A stretch of 64,000 nt of DNA from Taxillus chinensis (Eukaryota > Streptophyta > Magnoliopsida > Santalales > Loranthaceae): the NCBI GenBank assembly GCA_023512835.1, contig CM042089.1:56888407-56952406 (forward strand). Reading direction: 5' to 3'. Positions 21,069 through 31,541 of this stretch are shown piece after piece. Every line of letters starts with the position of its first letter. Positions within the stretch are counted from its first letter, which is position 1. The translations under genes and the position numbers were made by a program. The notes beneath the pieces are model-generated. The model searched no databases, was not told the origin of the DNA, and saw nothing but the letters and a program-made list of their open reading frames with translations.

Positions 21069-22907
21069 ATGGCCGAAGAAAGTAATATGCTATTCAACAC
21101 TCGCCTTAACTCCGGAGGTGCACAAGAGCCCATCCCGAATCGAAGCAGCAGTGAAAACATCGACCCACCTCAACCTGCTGCTGCCTCCACTGCTCAACCA
21201 TGGAGTTCTGGTTTTACTCTAACAAAACCGCCCAAATTCACACCTGAGCTTTTCTCCCAGTGGAAAGCTCACATGAAGATGTTCATGGTATGCCATGACC
21301 ATCTCATGTGGCCCTGTCTTCATCAGGAGATTCCAATTCCGATGACTATCAGAGAACATGGAGTTAGAAGGCCAAAGACGGATGCCGAACTTACCAACGA
21401 TGAAAGAGCCTGGCAGTGCACTAGCGAAAAGGCTCTGGCTTACGTTACATCGTCTTTGGATTCCGAGGCTTTCACGGACGTCCAGGGCTGCACGTCAGCA
21501 AAAGCTGTCTTGGATAAACTGACAATCCTCTATGATGGAAGTCAGTCCCAGATGCAAAACGTGATATGTGCTCTCAGACAGAACTTTGAGAGTTTCAATC
21601 ACAACCTGGTGAATCCCTTGAGAGTATCTATCGGAGATTCGGCAAGCTCATTCTAGAGCTAAAAACTGTCAATAAACACTACACTCAGTCTCAAATCAAT
21701 GACAAGTTTTTTCGATCCTTGCCGGATCGCTACTACTCCAAGCAGCTCCAGATGCAAGCTGATAAAAACTGGCCATTTACTGCCCTTGAAGAAATATACG
21801 GAGAGCTTCAGACTCATGAGGTCAGATTCAGATACATTGACCGTGATGAGAAAATAGCTCCGAAAGAAAAAGGGGTAGCCCTCAAAGCTACGGAATGCTC
21901 CAGTAATCATCAAGAGGATGATACGGATGAGTCAGAGAATTCTGACTCAGACGCAGAAGAGGAAATAGCTCTTCTTGTTAAATCCTTTGAACGATTCCTT
22001 CGGAAAAGTAGAAAAGGATTCAGAAGAGGCTCCTCATCATCCAGAAGGAAGGAACGATCGGAGTTGAGCTCCCAAGAATGCTTTAATTGTGGGAAACCCG
22101 GTCACTGGGCCAAGGAATGCAGATCAAAATCTAAGACGGCAGAGAAAAGTGACAAGGTTACTCCTCAACGTACCACCTCAGACAATAGCAAAAACAAGAG
22201 GAAGGCGTTCGTGACAAAGTACATTAGTGGCTCGGAAGAAGAGGAGGAATCCTCGGATGATGAGCCAACTCCTAAGCCGAACGTCTACCTCATGGCAAAT
22301 ACTGAGGTACCTTCTATCTCTGAGCTCATGAGTAAAATAGAATCTCTTGTTACTGAACGTGATCATGAAAAGAATGAGAGACTAATAATTACTCAAATGT
22401 ACAAAGATATGGAAAGTCAGAATAAATGTCTTGAATTTACTATTGCTAGACTTGGAAAAGACATAGCTGACTTCAGAGGAAAAGAAGCTTGGTATCACGA
22501 TCTAAGGGCTGAAAATCATATGCTAAATACCAATCTCTCAGGCCTAAAAGTTATTGTAAAAAGACTCGAGAATGAACTAGAACAGGAAAAGGAAATAAAT
22601 CGCAAGTGGATTAAATCCGAGGAAATAGCCTCTTCATTTAGGACTGATCCGGATAATGTTCGAGTCAAACCTGGCCTAGGTTCAGAATCATCAACCTCTA
22701 ATGCTCAAGCTACTGAGTGTCCTCCGGATTTCACTCCAAAACTAACCAACTTATATCCTGTTAGTACGTCTAAACCGTTGGATGGTTTCATTTCAGGTGG
22801 CACCATAGTTTATGACTGTGGAGTTGAGGCTGTTACTGCACTTCCTGAAGCAGTAGCACCCGTAACTAATGATGAAGGGAAGGCTGCTGCAGTTAAAGCC
22901 AAAACTG
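21069..22907 (+). pseudogene. Sirevirus gag, frameshifted and truncated into an LTR
   Basis: Gag forms the particle that packages element RNA. The start at 21069 (MAEESNMLFNTR) sits 47 bp past the primer site and is shared with B. The N-terminal part contains the copia gag blocks (PPKFTPELFSQWKAHM, WQCTSEKALAYVTSSLD). A one-base deletion near 21603 ends the first frame at 21656, and the protein resumes from about 21660. A CCHC knuckle, CFNCGKPGHWAKEC, is at 22079-22120, followed by a Ser/Glu-rich part and a coiled-coil-like region (about 22310-22610). At about 22907 the gag joins LTR sequence, so the second knuckle present in B, and all of pol, are deleted. Confidence 0.88.
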
Positions 22908-23120
22908 TAGAGTGTGAATCCTTTTGTAGACAGAGTGTAAAAGAGTCTTGCTTCTATTTTGTTGTATTTATCTTTTGATAATAAAAAAAATACTTCCACT
23001 ATCTAGTTATCTTCCGCAGTGATTGTATCACTTAACTTGATAAGTGTTTGTGTCATAAGAGAATAAAAAGAGTTTTGATAAGAGCCTATTCACCCCCCTC
23101 TAGGCTCCAAGGGACCATCA
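22908..23120 (+). mobile_element. Truncated 3' LTR stub of Sirevirus A
   Basis: 213 bp matching the last part of the LTR (compare 20792-21007), from AGAGTGTGAATCC to GGGACCATCA. It is joined directly to gag, the footprint of an internal deletion that removed pol, ORF3 and most of the LTR. Confidence 0.9.
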
Positions 23121-23844
23121 AGGCTCTCAAGACCCGTTTGACCACTGCACCTGTGTTAAGGTTACCTAGGGAGGACATCCCATATGAGGTGTATTGTGAT
23201 GCGTCTAGGATTGGTTTGGGGTGTGTGCTTATGCAAGAGCACAGTGTGGTAGCTTATGGGTCGAGGCAGTTAAAACCACATGAGCAAAATTACCCTACTC
23301 ATGATCTTGAGTTGGCAGCTATCATCTTTGCTTTGAAGAGTTGGCAACATTACCTTTTGTGGGAGAAGTTTGTGGTGTTCTTAGATCACAAGAGCCCTCA
23401 GTACATTTTTACTCAGAAGGACTTGAATTTGAGGCAGAGGAGATGGGTGGAGTATTTGCAGACCTTTGACTTTACTCTTGCCTATACCCCGAGCAAGGGC
23501 AATGCTGTGGCAGACGCATTGAGCAGGAAATGAAAGGCTGAGGTGGCAGTGAGAGAGTGGAAGCTGATGGAGTAGTTGGCAATGTTGCAGTTGCAGCCTA
23601 TTGCTGGTGATGGAGGGACAATCCTGAGTCCTATTGTTGTTGTGCCTGAGCTATACCAGCGAGTCCAGGAGGAACAATTGGGGGATATTGAGTGTGAGGT
23701 TCTCCGTGCCCACATTGAGGCTGGTGAGCTATCTGAGTATTAGACAGAGGGTCCTGAGCATGAGTTGTCTTTTCTAGGGCAGCTAGTAGTGGCTTCTTCT
23801 CTCAGACATGAGGTGATGCGGGATTTCCATCAGTCTAGAGTTGC
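23121..23844 (+). pseudogene. Tekay/Del-type gypsy pol: RT end and RNase H (left piece of element G)
   Basis: In frame: [12 protein letters not shown], then the Ty3 RNase H with [40 protein letters not shown] and ADALSRK. A TGA at 23531-23533 interrupts. The linker toward integrase (LSFLGQLVVASSLRHEVM) follows with a further stop. The sequence is cut off on the left by the Sirevirus insertion and on the right by element E; it resumes at 49267. As the substrate for both insertions it is the oldest layer here. Confidence 0.9.
23840..23844. repeat. Target-site duplication of element E, left copy
   Basis: GTTGC, repeated at 49262-49266. The pol reading of G continues across the two sites. Confidence 0.93.
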
Positions 23845-26186
23845 TGTTGGACCCCATTTTGTCCGGGTTGGACATACACGTTCATTTGCCACTTTAGACT
23901 TCTTTTCTATTTATTAATCATTTTGTACAGATAATTAAAGAGACGTGACCATTGATTCGAAAGGCACAATTGTAACGACTTCTTTAAAAAGGATTTCAAA
24001 TGCTAAATATTTTGTCCCAAGTGATAGAAAATTAACTTTCAGGATCGGCGTCTTCGACCGCACTCAAATCCGAGGTCAAACGAAGAAGTTATGGTCAAAG
24101 CCGTATTTGGACCGCTAACGGTGGTCAATTAGCGGCCAATATTCAAAATGACACTCTAGGTCAGGTTAGGAACCTCATTTTCTTAATTCTCTCATCATTC
24201 TGAGAATTTTGACGTATATATTGCATATATTCGCTCACAAAGCTTATTTTAGAAAAAAGAAAAAAATATTTTTCAGTAATAAAGCAGTTTTGGGACACGC
24301 AGTACAGGCTTAGTGAAAAAATAAAATCATTTTAAAATGAAAAGGACACGGGGTCGTTCGTCACGGAACCCCAAGTTCAAAAATAATTTTCTTGAAATTT
24401 TTTGAAACCCGAGTTACCTTTCCAATCTCAAAACCTAAAAACGCAGTTAATGGCTACCGAGTTGAAAAAGTCAAAAACCCTAGCCGCCACCCTCTCTTTT
24501 CCAGCCCATCTCTCACCCATGTGTCGCCTTCTGATTTGCTAGAAATAAAACAATTAAAACAAAACAAAATAAACAAAATAAAAAGAAAAATAAAAACAAA
24601 ACAGAAAAAAACTCACCCACTACGGCACGCCTTATCTCTTTGGCGCGTCTTCTTCTCTCTCTCTCCCACGCTGCGTCGTCTTCCTCATCCACGCCAGACA
24701 GCCATCATGCCTACCGCCATGCCCCTACCTCCTTTTCTCTCTCCCTCAATCAAACCCAAAACTCTAACCTTCCTTCCCCTCTATTAAACTCATCTTCTCC
24801 ATCAAGCAAAAGGGGGCTCTCTCTCTGCAAGAAATTCAAAAAAAAACATCTAATCTTCCTCCTTCTTCTGCTCCATCTCCACAAACCACAGAGAGTCCCC
24901 CGGCCAGGAAAAAGCACCTCCGGCTGTCGTACTACACCCTCCAGCCTACCCGATCCTCCCTGCCACTGCAGTAAGCTCCCAAGCACCGATCTACGACACC
25001 GATGATTCCAACTGCGGCGTGCCTTTGCCTTCCAGCGACGATCCCAACCGTGGAACGCCTCTGCCTTCCTGCGACGGCGCCTTCAATCACGCCCAGAGTT
25101 GCCGCCCCTCAACGGCCACCTAACAGAGCCGTTGTTCCCTTGCCGCTGCTACACTGGAGAGACGCCATCCTACAACGCTCCACCGCCCTGGATCTCCCTG
25201 TTGTCCAATGCTGAAGCTCATCAACCCGTTGACGAAGAGACTGGCTGATTCGTGAAATTGAAGAAGCTTGCTTTGGTGGGAATTTACTTGTTAAAACTGC
25301 ATTTTTTTTATTTACTTGATATATGGCTGGTGGGATTTTGTTAGTTTATAATTAGATTTTGTGAGTACATTGGGTGACTAGTCCTTATCTCTCTCGTTCC
25401 AGAATGGTGATCTGTGTGTTTCTGCTCATGCAATCCATTGATGCTTTATTTATGTTTTCTCCTTGTTTTGGAAAACCATGTTTTTTTTGTGTTTTAAAAC
25501 CTTCTTTGTTCTACATTTTTCTCCTGTGTCGTTTCTTCCTAATTTTTATGTATATGACATCCCTATTTAGTGAAACTGTCTATGAATCATCATTGTTCGC
25601 TGGCATCGGTATTGGTTTGGTTTAAGCCTATGGTTCTTGACACCTTTGTATGTTGTTTGGGCACAAGCGTGTGCTGCATGCCATCAAACTCTGCCCGTCC
25701 AAATAGCATGAAATAGGGACTGCAGATTTTCTCTATTTGTTATCACCGGTTGTCATATCGTTTGGGGGTTGGTCATTAGAATCACATGCTGACACTTACT
25801 GTTTTGTTTATTGTTGGTTGTGTCGATGTTTGCTTCTGTGTATTTGTTTTGTTTTATTGTTGGTTTCTACCTTCATTTTTATTGTATGTTTAAAAAAAAC
25901 TTGAACCACTCTTTGTTTTGCAGAAATTCCATTAACTATTGTATTTTTTATTAATTTAATTTTGTTGTTTGGTTTTTGTCTTTGTTTGTTCCTTTTCCAT
26001 TTTGTAAGTGGGCCCAAAGCTTTGCAATTGTAATATGTAAAAAAAAAAAAAAAAAGAAGAGAAAAAAGAAAAAAAAAAGAGTGAAAGGGAGTTTTATTTT
26101 TTAGATTACTTTAGGATTTTGTCTTTAGTTCTAATAAGGTCCATGGTGACCTTTTCTTTATTGTAATTGTAAATGAGTGATATAGT

Positions 26187-26248
<62 letters not shown>

Positions 26249-27040
26249 GGGGGGGGGGGGGGAGGGGGAGAGAGAGAAGGAGAGTTGTATTTATATATAT
26301 ATTATGCACACACCCAAAAATCAAATTCTTTTTTTAAAAAAAATCGCTTTTGAAAATAAAAAATCCAAAAACAAAAACTGCTTTCTTATTAAAATCAAAA
26401 TGAAAATTCATTCTCACTAAATAGTTTTTAATTCTTTGAAATTCTTTTATGAAAACTTGCTTCCTTTGATTTTATTTTAGAGTTCTTTACATAAATAACT
26501 TAGAATAACTTGTAGGTTGACCTTAGATCTCTTGGGAAACTTAAACTTAATTTCAACTTAAATTTAGGACAACAAGATATTTTGGACTAAATTATTTTAG
26601 CATTGTACTTTAGTTTTTTGTTTTTTGTTTTGTTTTTTGTTTTTTTTTATTAAACATTTCATATTCCTCTTAGAGATTTTAGAATAATTAGACTTAATTT
26701 AACCAACAACTTAAATAAAAAAAGTAGAAACTTTAAATCCCTAGAAAAATAGAATCTGAATTGTAGATAACTGCAATTAAAAGTTAAAACCAATTAGAAA
26801 CCTCCAAACTCTTAAGATAGGTACCAAAAGGGCGTTGCGGGGGTGTTAATCCTTCCCCGCACGTAATAAACCTTCGAATCCAGCTTTGGTAACGTAGACC
26901 ATTATTATTAGGTGACCAGCCGCACCCCAAAAACTAGTTGGTGGCGACTCAGTATTTTTTTCCATCACTATTTGGATGAAGGGTGGAGAATCACATCCCC
27001 AAAAGCGGATTTTCCTCCCGAACGAAATCCGGTGATGACA
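23845..27040 (+). repeat. 5' LTR of element E
   Basis: 3196 bp, non-coding. Open frames in it (for example 24392-24787) recur in the 3' LTR and are low-complexity. Contains an A-tract (26038-26055), a GA microsatellite and a G-tract. Confidence 0.95.
26188..26280. repeat. (GA)n microsatellite with G-tract in 5' LTR of E
   Basis: About 25 GA units run into a run of more than 20 G. The 3' LTR has a longer pure GA run (48425-48503) and no G-tract, so this locus changed after insertion. Confidence 0.92.
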
Positions 27041-27042
27041 GC

Positions 27043-27061
27043 TGGCGACTCTGCTGGGGAC
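27043..27061 (+). other. Primer-binding site of element E
   Basis: TGGCGACTCTGCTGGGGAC, two bases after the LTR end; the type commonly found in Tat/Ogre elements, which is attributed to tRNA-Arg (family knowledge, not checked here). Confidence 0.8.
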
Positions 27062-28166
27062 TTTTAGAGAGTTAGGCCTAGGATTAGGATTAGGAGGTTT
27101 ATTCTTTGTTTTAAATTATTTTTTTTATTCTTTCATTTTTTATTTATTCTTTATTTAATTGATTATTTACTACGCTTAATCGCCATTGTATGATAGTTTT
27201 GATTTACACGCTTTGATGCCATGATAGTCATGTTTTACCGCTTTTCCTAACTGTTGCATTCATGCATAACCCTATACCTGGATTTTTGTCACAAATTAGG
27301 TTAGCGAGGTTTATTAGGGTGCTCTGCGTGTTGATCATTATCCGCAAAGGGACCCCGGACTCCTCAACTCAAGCTAGAGGTCCTTTTAAGGCTCGTCCTT
27401 CTAAGGCCCCCCTCCAGTAAATCCCATGGCGTACGGAGCCCTCTATTGAGGTAGCTTGGGAACCAATAAATAAGATAGGTTTAGCAGTAAAGTCCATTAT
27501 GGACATTGACCCGCATATTGTTTGCTCATTTTAGCCTTCCTTTTGAAGGATAGGTGCATTCATATTATACAATGTTGTTTTATTATATACTGTCCTGTAA
27601 ATATTTTTGTTGTTATCTGTTTGTATATTTTTATTTATTATTGTTTTGCTTTTTATTAATTTTATTTTGATGTATATTTTTATTCTTTTTACTAACCTTG
27701 TTTTTATTGTATGAATATTATTGTATTTTCTTTTTGCTAATCTTATCTTGTATATTATTCTTTTATTAACCTGGTCTTTATTCATACAATTGTTCATATA
27801 GTTTTAGGACGTAAATACTGAACATAAACTTAGGTGTATATTCAAGCATTCATTACTTAGTTTATGGATAGTTGGGATTAGTCTTCATTAATCCATATGT
27901 GTTCATGCATTTCATAACCAGAGAAAAAAAAGACCAAAAAAAGATGCAAATCCTCAGGACTCATAACATGCTTCATGCATCACCCTAAGAAGAGTAGGTA
28001 TTTAAATCTCTCATGCACATCTTTGCATCCATGCATGCTTTCAGCATAAAAAAAATGAAAAAATGAAACAGAATAGAAGGGAGCTTACCGCATTTTACCT
28101 TTTCCAGAAGTTAACATAGCGCACCGATACAATCTGCGATCCCGTCATCAACGATCATCCACTTCA
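27062..28166 (+). other. Untranslated leader of element E
   Basis: AT-rich, no convincing ORF, about 1.1 kb between primer site and gag start. Long leaders are usual in this group. Confidence 0.75.
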
Positions 28167-29699
28167 ATGGCAGACCAAACTGAAAGTCGTTTTACTAGTT
28201 TGGAGCAAGGACAACAAGAACTTCAGAATCAGATGAGGGTCATGATGGAAATGCTGACTAAGATGGCAGCTGAAAAAGAAAAGGGATCTGAGGTAGACAC
28301 TAACTCCCCTCATGGGCAGCCACAAGAAGCACCATTACCCCAAAATTTCATGCCAACACCTCCCCAAGCATCTGTTCCAACCAATGTGAATCCTGGACCT
28401 TCAAATTACATGCCATTTGTTCAACCGAATCCAGTGAATGTTGTTGAACCGAGAGAGACTCCAATACATAAAGAAAATGACCAGTCCCTGGCAATGAAGC
28501 AATTGGAGGAGAGACTAAGAGCTGTAGAAGGAACAGAAACCTACGGAATGATCAGTCCTCAAGACTTGTGCCTAGTCCCCGGAGTTGTTCTACCACCAAA
28601 ATTTAAGGTTCCAGAATTCGAAAAGTTTAATGGATCTCAATGCCCTAGGATGCATATCACTATGTACTGTAGGAAGATGGCTGCTCACGCCAATGATGAT
28701 AAACTCTTAATCCACTGTTTCCAAGAAAGTCTGACTGGGGCACCACTCCGATGGTATATTCAGTTGGAGGGACATCATATCAGGACCTGGAGGGACCTTG
28801 CAACTGCATTCCTAACGCAGTACAAGCATGTCATGGAGTTGGAACTCGACAGGTTAGCACTACTGGCTTTTGAGAAAGGGGCTACTGAAAACTTTAAAAT
28901 TTATGCTAGAAGGTGGAGGGAGGCAGCTATGGAAGTCCAACCCCCATTGACTGAAAAAGAATTGACTACAATGTTCATCAGAACTCTAAAGGGGGTATAC
29001 TATGAGAAGTTAATTGGCAATGTGTCTAGCAACTTTGCAGACTTAGTAGTTTCTGGGGAACGTATAGAAGATGGTATTAAGGAAGGGAAGCTTCATGGAG
29101 ATACACCTGATCCACCAAAGAAGTCTCCATTGGGAGGAAAGAAAAAGGAAGCTGATACTCAGGTAGTTTGGCAGAATCCTCCTATTCCTCAAAGCACTTT
29201 TGGGGCATACCCAAGTCCTTTCCTTACACCCGGATTCTATACGGGGTCACCTCCATTTGCAGCCTATGCAGCCCTAGTATCCCAATTCCCAACATATCAA
29301 CCACCAAGGGGAGCCCCTAACCCTCTTCCACCAGTCCCACCTCCGACTGTGCAACCAGGGCCCCAACAGACGCCCGCTAGGTCAAATCAAGCTTCCAACA
29401 AGACTAAACTAGAATTTGACCCCATTCCCATAACCTATACTGAGTTATATCCCCAGCTTTTGAAAGCCGGTATGGTGAGCCCCATACCAATGGGAGAAGT
29501 GAAGCAACCTTACCCGGGATGGTACAAAGCAGATGCCCATTGCACCTATCACAATAACGGAGTTGGTCACAACATTGAGGGTTGTATTGCCTTCAAGAGG
29601 AAGGTCCAACATCTGCTCAATTCCAAATGGTTGGATTTCTCAAAGCAAGCTAGTGCACCAAATGTCAACTCAAATCCATTGCCAGAACATTCCAACTAG
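28167..29699 (+). CDS. gag: Gag of Tat/Ogre-lineage element E, intact
   Basis: 510 residues with no stop or frameshift. An N-terminal coiled-coil-like segment (FTSLEQGQQELQNQMRVMMEML, residues ~8-35) precedes a Pro/Gln-rich stretch. A retrotransposon gag (capsid) domain spans about residues 145-308, with PKFKVPEFEKFNG, WRDLATAFLTQYK and FKIYARRWREAA. A Pro-rich spacer (~360-410) leads to a C-terminal zinc motif, CTYHNNGVGHNIEGC (residues 459-473, C-x2-H-x5-H-x4-C), which replaces the usual CCHC knuckle and is typical of Tat/Ogre Gag. It should assemble particles and bind RNA. It is the only intact retroelement protein found in the window; no pol follows before the PPT, so reverse transcription must be supplied in trans. 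Confidence 0.92.
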   Translation: MADQTESRFTSLEQGQQELQNQMRVMMEMLTKMAAEKEKGSEVDTNSPHGQPQEAPLPQNFMPTPPQASVPTNVNPGPSNYMPFVQPNPVNVVEPRETPIHKENDQSLAMKQLEERLRAVEGTETYGMISPQDLCLVPGVVLPPKFKVPEFEKFNGSQCPRMHITMYCRKMAAHANDDKLLIHCFQESLTGAPLRWYIQLEGHHIRTWRDLATAFLTQYKHVMELELDRLALLAFEKGATENFKIYARRWREAAMEVQPPLTEKELTTMFIRTLKGVYYEKLIGNVSSNFADLVVSGERIEDGIKEGKLHGDTPDPPKKSPLGGKKKEADTQVVWQNPPIPQSTFGAYPSPFLTPGFYTGSPPFAAYAALVSQFPTYQPPRGAPNPLPPVPPPTVQPGPQQTPARSNQASNKTKLEFDPIPITYTELYPQLLKAGMVSPIPMGEVKQPYPGWYKADAHCTYHNNGVGHNIEGCIAFKRKVQHLLNSKWLDFSKQASAPNVNSNPLPEHSN

Positions 29700-31536
29700 T
29701 AAACCGTGAACGTGGGAGTCATTGGAATAAACGAAAGGAGCAAGCTTTGTTTCACCTTGGGAAACTCTGTGGGAGTTTAGAACTTTTTTTTCTTGTGTTT
29801 GGTTTTGTCAATCTTGTTTTACATTCTGCATGCTTTTTGAAATTCTAGAACTTTATTCCTTTGTTTAACATTTGTGAAAAATAATCAAACCTGTCTTTTA
29901 AACTAAGTTGTTTTACCCACATTTTGTATGCAATGTCCATTACTACTTGTTTACTCTCTTGGCATGGGTAATAAGCCCAACAGCGGAATAACGAACAAAG
30001 AATCTGGGCTATTTAAGTTTAGCCGAAGTCAAAAGGACAATCAATGAGCAATTACCATTGAAATCAAGGGACCAGACTCTAGAGAAGCAGCATCCATTTC
30101 AAACAGGGGCATTTGACACCAAAGGTTTCTTTCTGCCACTGGAAGATAAGTTCATTTCTGTTTTGAGTATTTTGAGACAAATTTTGATTATTTAAAATGA
30201 AGAGAGGCCATCTTTTCTTTCCTCATAATATTACCATCGCTACCCTTTTTGAGCCTGAGTATATTTCTTTCAAATAACATGATCCGTAGTTCACCCCACA
30301 TTGGGGAAATCTATATAAGTGTCAAGGCCCCATGCTGGGACAATTTTGTAAAATAATTCTTATACTGGGGCAGTCTTTAAGACCCCTCATAGATACATAC
30401 CCCACAATGGGGGTAGTTTTTGTAAAAAAAAAAAAAAAAAAAAGAGTGCAAAAGAGAAAAAAAACATAACCCTCGTGTTAGGGCAATTTTTAAGACCCCT
30501 TATAAAGGTATACCCCACAATTGGGGCAAAAAGAAGAAAAGAAACATTTTGTAGCAAGATCCCACATTGGGACAATATTGTAAAGTATTCCCCGTAAAAT
30601 ACCCTCGCCACTGGGGTAATTTTATTCATCTCATGTAACATAGCAAAAATAAAGTATAGTCTGAACTATGGGTCAAATCTAGCCTAGACTAGGTTCGAGC
30701 CATTTTATTCCCTTTCTTGTTAACCCAGTAACCCAAGCCTATATTATGGTCCTAATAAAGTCCTCTTGGATTAAACAATCAACATTATTTCTCAAATGCT
30801 CAAAACGAAATAAGGTCATGAATATCCAAGGTGGACTTGATGAAAACCCGCAAGGGCATCAAGGGTAAAATACAAAGCCATCTACAAGGCAGAAGGAACA
30901 ACAAGTAGAAAATAAGGTAGGCTTAGTGAAAACCCAAAAGGGCACTAAGAGCAAAATTCAAAGCCAATAAAGGAGGATCAATCACTTAAGCCCAAGATCA
31001 GTTAGCATCTTCTCTAATTGAGTCATTGAGCATCAAGACTTAAGCACTCAGGTATCCCTTTCAGTCAAACCTCTGCACAATAATCCCCAGATTTGCAAGC
31101 GTCTTCTATAACCGAACCCTTGAACGTCAATCAAGGTCCAAAATCATCCAGATATTCTCTCCATTTGAGCTCCAAAGCATCAAGAGCCCAAGATTACCAA
31201 ACAAGCATCCAAAATCTCCAATCAAGTCCCTAAGCCTCAAGATTCAAGCAACCAGACATTCCCTCCAACCTTGTCCCTGAATACCTAGATCCAAGCCATC
31301 AGATAGAATTGTCCATTGATATTCCAAACCCTCAAATCCATGCAAAGCCAAGTTGAAGGCTACACCTAGTTAGTTCAGAAACTTTGGAAGGCTTCCTCTC
31401 AAAAGCTTTTTAACTCTCTCAAGCGAGAAAACAAGTGGTGATCCTACAATGCATAATTATGTTTCAAAAATCATTTTCAACAAATTTTATTTTTAAATTC
31501 AACTACTTTGTGTGTGTTTCTTTCAAAATGCTTATG
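29700..31536 (+). other. Non-coding region of element E downstream of gag
   Basis: Where pol would be expected there is only repetitive non-coding sequence. Part 30285-30620 holds degenerate CCCCACATTGGGG repeats. Part 30825-30990 holds two copies of a GTGAAAACCCxxAAGGGCA unit, and 31000-31420 is Cys-free AAGC/CAAG-rich sequence. No RT or integrase motif is visible in any frame. Confidence 0.75.
30285..30620. repeat. Degenerate CCCCACA-TGGGG repeats in element E
   Basis: Five to six copies of a unit built on a near-palindrome (CCCCACATTGGGG, CCCCACAATGGGGG, CCCACATTGGGACA), each followed by a T/A-rich tract and AAGACCCCT. The unit is 60-110 bp and irregular. Confidence 0.65.
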
Positions 31537-31541
31537 CCCCA
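31537..31541. repeat. Target-site duplication of Sirevirus B, left copy
   Basis: CCCCA, repeated at 44566-44570. Confidence 0.93.

Larger units (their letters stand above)
1..23120 (+). mobile_element. Sirevirus-type Ty1/copia composite (element A)
   Basis: The order is pol (entering from the left edge), noncoding spacer, ORF3, PPT, full LTR (split by element C), tRNA-iMet primer site, gag, then a 213-bp LTR stub. It is therefore not one simple element: an LTR is shared between an upstream internal region (pol-ORF3) and a downstream internal region (gag only). This is what recombination between adjacent or tandem copies leaves behind. The long Gag with a CCHC knuckle, the large extra 3' ORF, repeated PPT-like motifs and the iMet primer site fit the Sirevirus lineage. 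The right end, CATCA, abuts Tekay-like pol at 23121, so the element sits inside that older gypsy copy. The left end lies outside the window. Confidence 0.85.

Noticed and set aside
24392..24787. 131-codon open frame in the 5' LTR of E (and its twin at 46616-47008)
   Set aside because: Lies within an LTR, is Lys/Asn and Ser/Pro low-complexity at its end, and differs in length between LTRs through indels; no family resemblance.
26106..26324. Ser-Leu repeat peptide on the minus strand (also 48343-48558)
   Set aside because: Translation of the GA microsatellite.
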